A stretch of DNA of 64,000 nt. Origin: Bacteroidales bacterium (GTDB lineage Bacteria; Bacteroidota; Bacteroidia; Bacteroidales; Muribaculaceae). Shown here piece after piece: positions 15,877-25,093 of this stretch. Position 1 is the first letter of the stretch; each line of letters starts with the position of its first letter. A model generated the notes under the pieces. It searched no databases. It was not told the origin of the DNA and saw nothing but the letters and a program-made list of their open reading frames with translations. The stretch spans positions 1-64,000 of the forward strand of contig SFGS01000010.1 in assembly GCA_004557565.1 (NCBI GenBank). The letters are read 5' to 3'. A program made the translations under genes and the position numbers.

Positions 15877-16977
15877 ATGGCAGAAGAATTTACCGATATA
15901 GAAGATTTTGACATCAGTTGCCATTCCGAAATCCAGCAAGATTTCAGCGACCCCGATTTCAGCGAAAATGGCACAGACTACTGGGAACACTACCGCTTTG
16001 AGGTAGAAAAAGGGCAAGTGCTTTTGCGTATCGACAAATACCTTGTGGAGCGCATCAAGGGCACTTCGAGAAACCGTATTCAAAACGCAGCCGAAGCGCA
16101 GTGTATTCGCGTGAACGGCAAGCCCGTGAAGTCGAACTACCGCGTGCACCACGGCGAAATCATCACCGTGGTGATGGACCGCCCACGCTACGAAAATGAG
16201 ATTATAGCACAAGACATCCCCATCGACATCGTGTATGAAGACGATGCGTTGCTGGTGGTGAACAAGCCTGCCGGCATGTGCGTGCACCCAGGCCACGGCA
16301 ATTACGATGGCACGCTGGTCAACGCCCTGGCATGGCACTTCAAGGACAATCCAGATTACGATGTGACCGACCCACGAATGGGGCTCGTTCACCGCATCGA
16401 TAAAGACACCTCCGGGCTGCTGGTGGTGGCCAAAACGCCCAACGCCAAGACCTCGCTCGGCAAGCAGTTTTTCAACAAAACCACCAAGCGACAGTATGTG
16501 GCTGTGGTGTGGGGCACGATGAAGGAGATGGACGGTACCATCACCGGACATGTGGGACGCAGCCTCCGCGACCGTCTGCAAATGTGCGTGTTCCCCGATG
16601 GTGAGCACGGCAAGCACGCCGTCACCCACTACCATACGCTTGAAAACCTCGCGCATGTGGCTGTGGTGCGATGCCAACTCGAAACGGGCCGCACCCACCA
16701 GATTCGTGTGCACATGAAGCATATCGGTCACCCGCTTTTCAACGATGCCCGCTACGGCGGCGACAAAGTGCTGCGAGGCAACACATCGAGCCACTACGCG
16801 CAGTTCATTCACCACTGCTTTGAGGTGTGTCCACGCCAAGCGCTTCACGCCAAGACGCTCGGTTTCGTGCACCCCGTCACCAATCAGCAAATGGACTTCG
16901 ACAGCGAAATCCCTGCCGACATGACCGAACTGATTCAGCGTTGGCGCAACTATGCGGAAAGTTTGGCAACCAAATAA
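15877..16977 (+). CDS. rluD: 23S rRNA pseudouridine synthase, RluD-type
   Basis: A 366-residue RluA/RluD family enzyme that isomerises uridines in large-subunit rRNA. The frame is open further upstream, inside the PASTA gene, but ATG 15877 (1 bp after the PASTA stop) gives the normal acidic N-terminus. Residues about 46-105 form an S4 RNA-binding domain (VLLRIDKYLVERI, RNRIQNAAEAQCIRVNG). The catalytic domain has the active-site Asp in GLVHRIDKDTSGLLVVAK and later motifs ETGRTHQIRVHMKHIGHPL and GD. The Asp/Glu-rich first 35 residues are longer than in the E. coli enzyme. Translational coupling with the PASTA gene is likely. Precise rRNA targets are inferred from family only. Confidence 0.93.
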   Translation: MAEEFTDIEDFDISCHSEIQQDFSDPDFSENGTDYWEHYRFEVEKGQVLLRIDKYLVERIKGTSRNRIQNAAEAQCIRVNGKPVKSNYRVHHGEIITVVMDRPRYENEIIAQDIPIDIVYEDDALLVVNKPAGMCVHPGHGNYDGTLVNALAWHFKDNPDYDVTDPRMGLVHRIDKDTSGLLVVAKTPNAKTSLGKQFFNKTTKRQYVAVVWGTMKEMDGTITGHVGRSLRDRLQMCVFPDGEHGKHAVTHYHTLENLAHVAVVRCQLETGRTHQIRVHMKHIGHPLFNDARYGGDKVLRGNTSSHYAQFIHHCFEVCPRQALHAKTLGFVHPVTNQQMDFDSEIPADMTELIQRWRNYAESLATK

Positions 16978-16986
16978 AAAAAACAT

Positions 16987-17017
16987 AAGTGTAAGCCCCA
17001 CAGGGTTTGCACTTTTT
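16987..17017 (+). terminator. Terminator of the PASTA-rluD operon
   Basis: AAGTGTAAGCCC (16987-16998), loop CACA, GGGTTTGCACTT (17003-17014) with two wobble pairs, then TTT. It starts 9 bp after the rluD stop. Confidence 0.8.
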
Positions 17018-17130
17018 GGTTTAAATCCATCTATATCAATCGTTTCCAAATTGACGAAGCAAAACGAAACGCCCAGAATTCAGAAATCTTTTAACATTTC
17101 TAACTTAATGTTGTATAAATTAACTACATT

Positions 17131-17165
17131 TTTGCGCCACTTTTCGTGCCAAAGTGATAATTTTG
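17131..17165 (+). promoter_or_regulatory. Possible promoter of the moxR-bat operon
   Basis: TTTG at 17131-17134 and TAATTTTG at 17158-17165 with a 23-bp spacer, slightly longer than ideal. Transcription would start around 17171, so the family C hairpin at 17176-17217 would be the very 5' end of the mRNA, about 45 nt before the moxR start codon. Confidence 0.55.
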
Positions 17166-17175
17166 CAATGATTAA

Positions 17176-17217
17176 AACCCAAATCGGTCATTAGGCCCCT
17201 AATAACCGATTTGGGTT
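17176..17217. repeat. Family C inverted repeat, minimal copy
   Basis: A 42-bp near-perfect hairpin: AACCCAAATCGGTCATTAGG, 2-nt centre CC, CCTAATAACCGATTTGGGTT. One mismatch in 20 pairs. Larger copies with the same ends but 75-97 bp of interior are at 28141-28255 and 45264-45400. Here the interior is lost and the hairpin lies in the likely moxR leader. Confidence 0.8.
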
Positions 17218-17262
17218 AAAACTGAATTACAACAACAGAAAAAAAATAAACTATTTGCAACT

Positions 17263-18258
17263 ATGGCAGATTCTGTAAACATTAGAGAATTAAACGACTT
17301 GATTGCAAGCAAACGCAATTTCATCGACGCAATCATTCAGGGTATGGACCAAACAATCGTGGGTCAGAAGCACCTTGTGGATTCGCTGTTGATTGCCCTT
17401 TTGGCTAATGGTCATATCCTGCTCGAAGGTGTGCCTGGTTTGGCTAAGACACTTGCTATCAAGACCCTCGCATCAATCATCGATGCTAAATATAGCCGTA
17501 TCCAGTTCACCCCCGACCTTCTCCCTGCCGATGTGGTGGGCACCATGGTGTATAGCGTGCAAAAGGAGAAATTCGAGGTGAAGCAAGGTCCGGTGTTCGC
17601 CAACTTCGTTTTGGCAGATGAAATCAACCGTGCGCCAGCCAAGGTGCAGAGTGCGCTGCTCGAAGCCATGCAGGAGCGCCAAGTGACCATCGGCGACCGC
17701 ACCTTCAAACTCGACGACCCATTCTTGGTGATGGCTACCCAAAACCCTATCGAGCAGGAAGGCACCTACCCTCTGCCTGAGGCACAGGTCGACCGTTTCT
17801 TGATGAAAGTGGTGATTGGCTACCCCAACAAAGAGGAGGAAAAGCAAATCATACGCATGAACATTGCTCCAACCAAGCAGAATGTTCAGCCTCTCATCAC
17901 TCCACGCGACATTGTGGAAGTGCGCGACATCGTGAACAAAATCTACATCGACGAGAAAATCGAACGCTACATCGTAGATATCGTGTTTGCCACCCGCTTC
18001 CCTTCCGACTACGGATTAAACGAGTTGAAGAGCATCATTTCATTTGGTGCCTCACCTCGTGCAAGCATCAGCATGGCACTCGCTGCACGCGCCTACGCAT
18101 TCCTGCGTGGCCGTGGCTATGTGATTCCTGAAGATGTGCGCGCCGTGTGCCACGATGTGATGCGTCACCGTATCGGTCTGTCGTACGAAGCCGAGGCCAA
18201 CAACATCGGAGCCGATGAGGTGATTAGCCAAATCCTCGACAAGGTGGCTGTGCCCTAA
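17263..18258 (+). CDS. moxR: MoxR family AAA+ ATPase
   Basis: A 331-residue AAA+ ATPase of the MoxR/RavA type, a chaperone thought to help assemble von Willebrand factor A (VWA) protein complexes. Walker A is GVPGLAKT at residues 56-63, Walker B is FVLADEINRAP near residue 112, and sensor 1 is ATQNPIEQEGTYPLPEAQVDRF near 160. The C-terminal lid is normal. Length is typical. It heads an eight-gene run (moxR, DUF58, Bat-associated gene, batA-E) with gaps of 0-55 bp, the conserved Bacteroidota aerotolerance cluster. Expression may be influenced by the family C hairpin in its leader (inference). Confidence 0.95.
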   Translation: MADSVNIRELNDLIASKRNFIDAIIQGMDQTIVGQKHLVDSLLIALLANGHILLEGVPGLAKTLAIKTLASIIDAKYSRIQFTPDLLPADVVGTMVYSVQKEKFEVKQGPVFANFVLADEINRAPAKVQSALLEAMQERQVTIGDRTFKLDDPFLVMATQNPIEQEGTYPLPEAQVDRFLMKVVIGYPNKEEEKQIIRMNIAPTKQNVQPLITPRDIVEVRDIVNKIYIDEKIERYIVDIVFATRFPSDYGLNELKSIISFGASPRASISMALAARAYAFLRGRGYVIPEDVRAVCHDVMRHRIGLSYEAEANNIGADEVISQILDKVAVP

Positions 18259-18307
18259 TCCATAAGGCTATGCCTCCCACATTCATCCAACCATTACAGA
18301 AAGGTGC

Positions 18308-19189
18308 ATGATGGACAAGAGTGAATTATTAAAGAAAGTCAGGAAAATAGAAATCAAGGCGAAAGGCCTGTCGCAAAACATTTTCGCTGGAGAATACCAC
18401 TCCGCCTTCAAGGGGCGTGGTATGACCTTTAGCGAGGTGCGTGAATACCAATACGGCGACGATGTGCGCGACATCGACTGGAATGTGACCGCACGCCAAA
18501 ACCACCCCTACATCAAGGTGTATGAGGAGGAGCGCGAACTCACCGTGATGCTGCTCGTGGACGTGTCGGGCAGCAAGGACTTCGGCGCTGTGGGCGAAAC
18601 AAAGCGCGACATGATGGCAGAAATAGCCGCCACACTCGCTTTCTCCGCCATCGAAAACAACGATAAGGTGGGCGTGATTCTGTTTAGCGACAAAATCGAG
18701 AAGTTCATCCCCCCAAAAAAGGGACGAAAGCACATTTTACTCGTGATTAGCACCCTGCTCGACTTCAAACCCGAAAACAAGGGTACCGATGTGAATTGCG
18801 CTCTCGAATTTCTCACCAGCGGCATCAAAAAACGCTGCACCTCTTTCCTTGTGAGCGACTTCATCGATGAGGGCGATTACAGCAAGGCTCTTTCCATTGC
18901 CAACAATAAGCACGACCTCATTGCCGTGCAGGTGTACGACAAGCGTGAGATGCAACTGCCCGATGTGGGGCTGATGCGTGTTTACGATGCCGAGACCGGT
19001 GAGGAGCGATGGATCAACACCAGTTCAAAGAAGGTGCGCGAAACCTATCAGCGGTGGTGGTACCAGCGCCAACTGAAAATGAGCGAAAAACTCCAGCACA
19101 GCCGTGTGGATTTAGCGTCGATTGCCACCGATGAAGACTACACGAAAGCACTGCTTGCGCTGTTCAAGCGCAGAGGTGTGGCTCGCTGA
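18308..19189 (+). CDS. DUF58 domain protein
   Basis: A 293-residue protein. DUF58 proteins partner MoxR ATPases. The conserved GEYHSAFKGRGMTFSEVREYQYGDDVRDIDWNVTARQ block (residues 27-65) is diagnostic. After it comes a VWA-like fold with the metal-site motif LLVDVSGSKDF (near residue 80). No transmembrane helix is visible, so it should be cytoplasmic, unlike many longer DUF58 proteins. Two ATGs (18308 and 18311) follow an AAGG ribosome site; either could be used. It lies 49 bp after moxR and 54 bp before the next gene in the Bat operon. Confidence 0.92.
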   Translation: MMDKSELLKKVRKIEIKAKGLSQNIFAGEYHSAFKGRGMTFSEVREYQYGDDVRDIDWNVTARQNHPYIKVYEEERELTVMLLVDVSGSKDFGAVGETKRDMMAEIAATLAFSAIENNDKVGVILFSDKIEKFIPPKKGRKHILLVISTLLDFKPENKGTDVNCALEFLTSGIKKRCTSFLVSDFIDEGDYSKALSIANNKHDLIAVQVYDKREMQLPDVGLMRVYDAETGEERWINTSSKKVRETYQRWWYQRQLKMSEKLQHSRVDLASIATDEDYTKALLALFKRRGVAR

Positions 19190-19243
19190 ACGCCTATTTC
19201 CCCAACGCATTTTTTCTGATAGAGATATAGAAAGCAACAACTG

Positions 19244-20233
19244 ATGAATAGTAGATTCATAACATATATATGCCTGGCGTGTTTGCTCTTTCCATTTGGA
19301 ATGAAAGCAAAAAACGAGAATGCGCTCATTTCCAAGGCAGAGCTCACCAATCGCCACATCGTGATGGGCGACACCACCAGCATGAGGCTGGAAATCGTGC
19401 AGCCCAAGAATGTGGTGGCAATGGCTGGACTGGAGGTGAAAGACTCGGTCAGCAGCGTGGTGGAACTTGGCGACATCATTGCGTGCGACACCATCGACTT
19501 GGGCAACAACCGCATTCAAATCAATGCCACCTACATCGTTCAGGCATTCGATTCGGGCGAATGGCACCTCAACCCTGCCCTTGTGATTGAGCCCGACACC
19601 ATTCGATGCGACATTCCTTTGGTCATCAAGGTAAGCCCCGTGAAGGTGGACCCGAATGGCGACATCAAGGATTTCGCGCCAGTTTTCGAGCCCATACGCA
19701 AATTGCTCGACTATGTGCCCAACTGGGTGGTGAGCCTCTGGTGGGTGTGGGTGCTGATTTTGGCAGCTGCGGCTCTGCTTTTCGCCTACTTCAAATGGTG
19801 GCGCAAGGGCAAGAACCCACTGAAGCGAGTGAAGAAGCGACTCCCACCTTACGAAGAGGCGGTGGAACGCCTGCATATGCTCAAGGGTATGCAACTGTGG
19901 CAAAACGGACGCGAAAAGGACTATTACACAGGCTTGACCGACATTCTGCGTGAATACATCGACCGCCGATTCGGCGTAAATGCCGTGGAAATGACTTCAA
20001 GCGAGATTATCGACGCGCTGAAGCACAACAGCGAAACCCAACTCGTCAACGACCAGTTGAGCGAAATCCTTGCCGTTGCCGACTTTGTGAAATTCGCCAG
20101 TCAGCGTCCTCTCGCCGACGACAACGAACGTTCATTCCAGCGTGCCGTCAACTTTGTGAACGCCACAAAGCCACAGCCTGTGACCGACAATAATAAGACT
20201 TCAAAAACCAACAATAAGGAGGGCAAGAAATGA
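19244..20233 (+). CDS. Bat operon membrane protein (BatD-like N-terminus)
   Basis: A 329-residue protein between DUF58 and batA. A signal peptide (CLACLLFPFGMKAK, about 22 residues) is followed by an extracytoplasmic beta domain (residues 25-155), then a transmembrane helix (VVSLWWVWVLILAAAALLFAYF, about 163-184) and a basic cytoplasmic tail with a helical domain (YTGLTDILREYIDRRFGVNAVEMTSSEII) found in DUF4381-type proteins. The last 20 residues are Asn/Lys-rich. Genes of this layout occupy the same slot in other Bacteroidota Bat operons; biochemical role unknown. Its stop overlaps the batA start by 4 bp, indicating translational coupling. Confidence 0.8.
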   Translation: MNSRFITYICLACLLFPFGMKAKNENALISKAELTNRHIVMGDTTSMRLEIVQPKNVVAMAGLEVKDSVSSVVELGDIIACDTIDLGNNRIQINATYIVQAFDSGEWHLNPALVIEPDTIRCDIPLVIKVSPVKVDPNGDIKDFAPVFEPIRKLLDYVPNWVVSLWWVWVLILAAAALLFAYFKWWRKGKNPLKRVKKRLPPYEEAVERLHMLKGMQLWQNGREKDYYTGLTDILREYIDRRFGVNAVEMTSSEIIDALKHNSETQLVNDQLSEILAVADFVKFASQRPLADDNERSFQRAVNFVNATKPQPVTDNNKTSKTNNKEGKK

Positions 20234-21225
20234 TGAACTTAGCACACCCAGGCTACTTGTGGCTATTCCTGCTGTTCATACCGCTCATTGCGTGGTATGT
20301 ATGGAGCCAGCGTAAGGCTAATCCAAGTATGCGCATGTCGTCGATTAGTGCCTTCAAGGGACTTTCCACCAGTTGGAAGGTGTATGTGAAGCACTTCTCG
20401 TTTGTGCTGAAACTTGCAGCCCTTTCGTGCCTGATTATCATCTTGTGCCGCCCACAGACCTACGACAAATGGTCGATGAGCGACACCGAGGGCACCGACA
20501 TTGTGATGGCTATCGACATTTCAGCCAGTATGCTCTCGCGCGACCTTCAACCCGACCGTCTTGAGGCCGCCAAGAAGGTGGCAAGCGATTTTGTGGCGAA
20601 GCGTGAAAGCGACAACATCGGTCTGGTGATTTTTGCTGGTGAAGGTTTCACACTCCTTCCCATGACCACCCATCAGGCCACGCTGCTCAACACCATTCAC
20701 GAAATCAGCATCAATATGCTCGATGCCGACGGCACCGCCATTGGCGACGGTATTGCCACCGCCATCAACCGTATTAAGGACGGCAAGGCGAAGTCGAAAA
20801 GCATTATTCTGCTCACCGACGGCACCAACAATTCTGGCGTGGTGGCACCGCTCACCGCTGCCGAGATTGCGCAGAAAGAGGGCATTCGCATCTATACCAT
20901 TGGTCTTGGCACTCGTGGCACAGCCGAAACGCCATACGCACAAGGCTTCGGCGGCGAATTGCTCTACAAGCCTATGCCTGTGACCATCGACGAGGAATCG
21001 CTCAAGAAAGTGGCACAAATGACTGGCGGCAAATATTTCCGTGCCACCGACAACGATGTGCTCACCAGCATATTCAACGAAATTGACAAACTGGAGAAAA
21101 CGAAAATCGACGTAAAGAACTTCACCAACACTCAAGACAATTACATGCCATGGGCATGGGCGTTGCTCTTGCTCGTGCTGCTGAATCTCACTATCAGCTA
21201 CACCGTGCTACGTCGCATTCCATAA
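20230..21225 (+). CDS. batA: BatA, VWA domain membrane protein
   Basis: A 331-residue aerotolerance protein. N-terminal hydrophobic helices (residues 9-25, LWLFLLFIPLIAWYVW; and 57-74) anchor it, followed by a VWA domain with the MIDAS motif DISAS at residues 96-100 and a downstream LLTDGTNNSG. A final helix (ALLLLVLLNLTISYTVL) lies near the C-terminus. BatA and BatB are thought to form a periplasm-facing complex that supports oxidative-stress tolerance in Bacteroides. ATG 20230 overlaps the preceding stop; a second ATG at 20233 is equally possible. batB follows after about 55 bp. Confidence 0.93.
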   Translation: MMNLAHPGYLWLFLLFIPLIAWYVWSQRKANPSMRMSSISAFKGLSTSWKVYVKHFSFVLKLAALSCLIIILCRPQTYDKWSMSDTEGTDIVMAIDISASMLSRDLQPDRLEAAKKVASDFVAKRESDNIGLVIFAGEGFTLLPMTTHQATLLNTIHEISINMLDADGTAIGDGIATAINRIKDGKAKSKSIILLTDGTNNSGVVAPLTAAEIAQKEGIRIYTIGLGTRGTAETPYAQGFGGELLYKPMPVTIDEESLKKVAQMTGGKYFRATDNDVLTSIFNEIDKLEKTKIDVKNFTNTQDNYMPWAWALLLLVLLNLTISYTVLRRIP

Positions 21226-21280
21226 TGGTTTTCTTACAGTTAACATTATAATATAATAAAGAAAGATAAAGGTTTTGGCT

Positions 21281-22324
21281 ATGTTTAGTTTTGCTAATCC
21301 CGAATATTTATATCTCCTTTTGCTGCTCCCCATAGTGGCTGGCTTGTTTTGGCTCTCTCAACGTGCCAAAGCGAAGAAAATCGCCAAGTTTGGCCGCGCT
21401 GGAGTGGTGAAGGAGCTCATGCCTGAGCAGTCGAAATACAAGCCTTGGATTAGGCTGACGGTGGAACTGGTGCTTTTAGCCACCATCGTGGTGATTCTGG
21501 CACGCCCTCGTGGTGGCGCACAGGAAACCAACACCACCATGAAGGGCATTGAGGTGATGATTTGCCTCGATGTGTCAAACTCCATGAATGCGGCAAGTGA
21601 CGACGACGCTCCCGATGTGAGCCGCCTACAACGCTCGAAACAGGTGCTTGAAAAACTCATCGATCGCATCACCGGCAACAAGGTGGGACTGATTGTGTTT
21701 GCAGGCAACGCCTATATGCAGATGCCTATCACTGGCGATGCGCAGAGTGCGAAAATGTATCTCTCCAGCATCAACACCGACATGGTTCCAACCCAAGGCA
21801 CCGCCATCGGTGCAGCCATCAATATGGCGTGCCAATGCTTTTCGAGCAATCCTCGCACACAAAAAACGATTATCGTCATCACCGATGGCGAGAACTTTGA
21901 AGACGATGCCGTGAGCAGTGCAGAAGACGCGCGCAAGAAGGGCATCAGCGTGAATGTGGTGGGTATCGGCTCGGTGAACGGCTCGCCTGTGCCTACTGCC
22001 GACGGCGAGGTGCTGACCGACGAGAACGGCAGCCCTGCCATTTCTAAACTCAACGAAAAAGGCGCGATGGAAATTGCCAAGGGTGGCAAGGGCGTGTATG
22101 TGAACGGTGCGGCAAGCGATGCCGTGGATGCGCTCAACGACCAGTTGATGAAGCTCTCGAAAACCGATCTCGGCAGTTACAACTATTCACTTGAAAGCGA
22201 GTTGTTCCCCATTTTCGCTTGGATTGCGTTTATGCTACTGATTGCCGAACTGTTTATCCTCGACCGCAAGAACCCAATCTTGAAGCGATTCAATTTCTTC
22301 ACCAAAAAAGAGCAAAAGAAATGA
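21281..22324 (+). CDS. batB: BatB, VWA domain membrane protein
   Basis: A 347-residue paralogue of BatA. I take ATG 21281 (MFSFANPEYLYLLLLLP), preceded by GATAAAGG, rather than an in-frame TTG six bases upstream. Two N-terminal helices (about 9-24 and 62-76) are followed by a VWA domain with MIDAS DVSNS (near residue 96) and ITDGENFEDDA, and a C-terminal helix (LFPIFAWIAFMLLIAELFIL). A basic tail (KNPILKRFNFFTKKEQKK) follows. The stop overlaps the batC start (ATGA), so BatB and BatC are translationally coupled. Confidence 0.93.
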   Translation: MFSFANPEYLYLLLLLPIVAGLFWLSQRAKAKKIAKFGRAGVVKELMPEQSKYKPWIRLTVELVLLATIVVILARPRGGAQETNTTMKGIEVMICLDVSNSMNAASDDDAPDVSRLQRSKQVLEKLIDRITGNKVGLIVFAGNAYMQMPITGDAQSAKMYLSSINTDMVPTQGTAIGAAINMACQCFSSNPRTQKTIIVITDGENFEDDAVSSAEDARKKGISVNVVGIGSVNGSPVPTADGEVLTDENGSPAISKLNEKGAMEIAKGGKGVYVNGAASDAVDALNDQLMKLSKTDLGSYNYSLESELFPIFAWIAFMLLIAELFILDRKNPILKRFNFFTKKEQKK

Positions 22325-23178
22325 AATATTCAACTATATATATAGTATTGTCGGTGATGTCGCTCACTTGGCTTTGCACTTGCTCCAGCCACAACGATGG
22401 CAATAAGACTGCCGAAAGCACTAAAGCGGAGCGCAACTTCATTGTGGAAGGCAACGAGCAGTATGCCCAAGGCAATTACACCGAAGCAGAAGCCGCCTAC
22501 CGCAAAGCCCTGACGGAAAACCCTAATTCCGCCATGGCGCAATTCAACCTTGCCAGCGCTCTGCTGCGCCAGGACCCTAAAATGGGGAAAAACGCCCCTG
22601 CGCCAGTTCAACCCCAGCAAACCGACACCACCCAGCAAGAGCAAATGAGCGAACAACTACAACACGCTGTCGAAATTCTGAAAAGCCTTGTGGAAAGCAG
22701 CACCGAACCTGCCGTAGTGAGTGTGGCAGCCTACGATTTGGGCAACATTTCCTACAAGCAGCAAGACTATGGTCAAGCCATTGAATGCTACAAGGAGGCG
22801 CTTCGCAAAAATCCGAAATACGACGACGCAAGATACAACCTGCGTATGGCTCAACTGAAACAGAAAGACAAGAACAAGAATCAAAACAAAAATCAAGATA
22901 AGAACAAGGACAAGAATAAAGACCAGAATAAGGATAAAAACAAGGATAAGCAAAACAAAGATAAAAAGGACCAAAATAAGGACCAAGACAAAAATCAAGA
23001 TAAGCAAAACCAACAACAACAGCAGCAACAGCAGCAAAAAGGCGGTATGAGCCAGCAAAACATGGAGCAAATTTTGCGCACCATGCAGAATCAGGAAAAC
23101 GCTACCCAGCAGCGAGTGAACGCCGCAAGAGCCAAGCAGCAGCAAGGTGAGCGCGCTCGCACACGCAACAAGTGGTAA
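22321..23178 (+). CDS. batC: BatC, TPR protein with Lys/Asn/Gln-rich linker
   Basis: A 285-residue protein starting at ATG 22321, which overlaps the batB stop. The N-terminus (MKYSTIYIVLSVMSLTWLCTC) is a signal sequence, with a possible but atypical lipobox (Thr at -1). Two TPR stretches follow (YAQGNYTEAEAAYRKALTEN and YKQQDYGQAIECYKEALRKN, residues about 48-75 and 142-170). Residues about 180-238 are a low-complexity K/N/D/Q tract, built from degenerate AAGAAYAAGGAC triplets and then nine Gln codons, ending in a charged tail. It should be periplasmic and scaffold the Bat proteins. The tract could be variable in length between strains. Confidence 0.88.
   Translation: MKYSTIYIVLSVMSLTWLCTCSSHNDGNKTAESTKAERNFIVEGNEQYAQGNYTEAEAAYRKALTENPNSAMAQFNLASALLRQDPKMGKNAPAPVQPQQTDTTQQEQMSEQLQHAVEILKSLVESSTEPAVVSVAAYDLGNISYKQQDYGQAIECYKEALRKNPKYDDARYNLRMAQLKQKDKNKNQNKNQDKNKDKNKDQNKDKNKDKQNKDKKDQNKDQDKNQDKQNQQQQQQQQQKGGMSQQNMEQILRTMQNQENATQQRVNAARAKQQQGERARTRNKW
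22861..23040 (+). repeat. Low-complexity K-D/N-K-N-Q coding repeat in batC
   Basis: About 180 bp of A-rich codon repeats encoding KDKNKNQ-like units and a poly-Gln run. It is in frame throughout. Slipped-strand length variation is plausible. Confidence 0.7.
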
Positions 23179-23230
23179 TCCCCCACCGCCACAGCGCGTA
23201 TCCGCTTTTTATCACACTACTTTTTTTTTG

Positions 23231-25093
23231 ATGATGAAATTATTCAAACATATAATCTACATAGCATTAGCGATTCTGATTTCCGCGCCAGCGCTTGCCC
23301 AACGACTTGAATATGTGGGCGGTGGCAACATGGGCGGAAATAAGTTTCAACTGGTGTACCAACTTTCCGGTGTGTCGAGCCCCGGCACTTTCAACGCACC
23401 GAGCGTTGAAGGCGCTAAGAAACTCTATCAGTCGGGCGCGCAAGCCATCGGTTCAAGTTCAAGCACCACGATAGTGAACGGCAAGGTGATTGAGCACAGC
23501 AGCGGCAATGTGTATCGCTACACCGTCACTTTCAAGGCTGAGAAGGAAGGTCGCTTGACTGTAAGCAAAGCCTCTGTAAATGTGGGCGGTAAGCATATCA
23601 CAGCAAAAGGTTTTCAAATGAATGTGAGCAAGGGCGAACGCCAACAGCAAACCCCACAATCCATCATGAGCCAACTCAGAGGCAGGGGCGTGAACGCCGA
23701 AGACCCATTCTCGCAAGGCGAGGAAAAGTCGGTCACTGCCAACGACCTATTCGTGAAAATCGAGATGTCGAAATCGCGCGTTTACGAGCAGCAAGCCGTG
23801 GTGTGCACCGTGAAACTCTACACCAAGTTCCCTATCAAGGAATTTATGCCGCTCCAGCAGCCTGAATACACAGGCTTCCTGATTGAAGACATCACACCAA
23901 AAATGGCTGGCACGGCACGAGTGGAAAACTACCACGGGCAAAACTACTACACCGCCATTCTGCGCAAGAGCATTCTCTATCCTCAAAAGTCGGGCACACT
24001 GACCATCAATTCTGGCGAATTTGATGTGATTCCGGTGCAGCGCAGAGTGTATGTGGGGCTCAACAGCGCTATTGCCGTGCCTGTTGATGGCGATAAGTTG
24101 CGCATCAAGAGCAACAGCGCATCGGTTCACATCACCCCTCTCCCCTCTCCACGCCCCGCGGGCTTTACCGGTGCTGTGGGTGAGTTCTCCATTAAAGATG
24201 CCATCACTCCAGCCAATCTGAAGACTTTCGCCACCGCCAACTACACCGTCACTGTGACCGGTAGCGGCAATATCAAATACATCAAAGCCCCCACCATCGG
24301 CTTCCCGAAGGAATTTGACACGTTCGACCCTCAAAACGACATCAAGACGGCTTCTGAAGGCGACGATGTGAAAGGCAGCATCAAATTCACCTACCAGTTC
24401 ATTCCACAGCAAGTGGGCGTTTTTAGCATCGCCGAAAGCGAGTTTGTGTATTTCAACCCCAACACCGAAAAATACGAAACGCTGAAACTCCCTGCCCACA
24501 AACTCACCATAGCCAAAGGCAACGGACAGCCCTCGAATGCAAATGCCGACGGCGAACGAATGACCGACATTCACCCTGTGCACAGTGGCGACATGAATTT
24601 GAGCAAGTCGCACACGCTGCTGCTCGACACCTTCGGCTACTGGCTGCTGATTCTCGTGCCGCTTTTCGCATTTGTGGGCATTCTCATCTATTACCGCAAA
24701 CTGGTGAAGGGGCGCACTAATGTGCAACTCATGCGAGTGAAGCGCGCAAGCAAGGTGGCCCAACGCCGCTTGAAGCAGGCTAAAAAACACATGCTTGCCA
24801 ACAACAGCACCGCTTTCTACGCCGAGGTGCTCACTGCTTCGTGGGGCTATCTGAGCGACAAATTAGGTATTCCTGTGTCGGAACTCAGCAAGGAGAACAT
24901 TGATGCCGAACTGGAGAATTACGGCGTAGATGCCACACTCCGTGCCAAGATGCTTTCGCTGCTTGAGAAGTGCGAGTTTGCCCAATATGCTCCCGAACTG
25001 AGCGGCAACGATATGCACACTGTGTTTGATGAGGCTGCCTCCGTTATGGACCAACTGGAAAATGTGAAACGCAAAAAAACTGTTGCAAAATGA
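23231..25093 (+). CDS. batD: BatD, oxygen tolerance protein
   Basis: A 620-residue exported membrane protein. I choose ATG 23231 (or 23234), which starts a good signal peptide (HIIYIALAILISAPALAQ), although the frame is open back to 23147 inside batC. The large periplasmic part consists of beta-sandwich repeats typical of BatD (DPFSQGEEKSVTANDLFVKIEMSKSRVYEQQAVVCTVKLYT region, residues about 155-200). A transmembrane helix (FGYWLLILVPLFAFVGILIYY, about 473-493) precedes a helical cytoplasmic tail (residues 500-610). The operon position is conserved. Its stop overlaps the batE start by 4 bp. Confidence 0.92.
   Translation: MMKLFKHIIYIALAILISAPALAQRLEYVGGGNMGGNKFQLVYQLSGVSSPGTFNAPSVEGAKKLYQSGAQAIGSSSSTTIVNGKVIEHSSGNVYRYTVTFKAEKEGRLTVSKASVNVGGKHITAKGFQMNVSKGERQQQTPQSIMSQLRGRGVNAEDPFSQGEEKSVTANDLFVKIEMSKSRVYEQQAVVCTVKLYTKFPIKEFMPLQQPEYTGFLIEDITPKMAGTARVENYHGQNYYTAILRKSILYPQKSGTLTINSGEFDVIPVQRRVYVGLNSAIAVPVDGDKLRIKSNSASVHITPLPSPRPAGFTGAVGEFSIKDAITPANLKTFATANYTVTVTGSGNIKYIKAPTIGFPKEFDTFDPQNDIKTASEGDDVKGSIKFTYQFIPQQVGVFSIAESEFVYFNPNTEKYETLKLPAHKLTIAKGNGQPSNANADGERMTDIHPVHSGDMNLSKSHTLLLDTFGYWLLILVPLFAFVGILIYYRKLVKGRTNVQLMRVKRASKVAQRRLKQAKKHMLANNSTAFYAEVLTASWGYLSDKLGIPVSELSKENIDAELENYGVDATLRAKMLSLLEKCEFAQYAPELSGNDMHTVFDEAASVMDQLENVKRKKTVAK

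Noticed and set aside
15865..17049. 394-codon minus-strand frame opposite rluD
   Set aside because: Antisense to a clear rluD gene; His/Val-rich sequence without family signature.
22861..23040. CRISPR-like or tandem array in batC
   Set aside because: The repeats are codon-level low complexity in one open frame, with no spacers.
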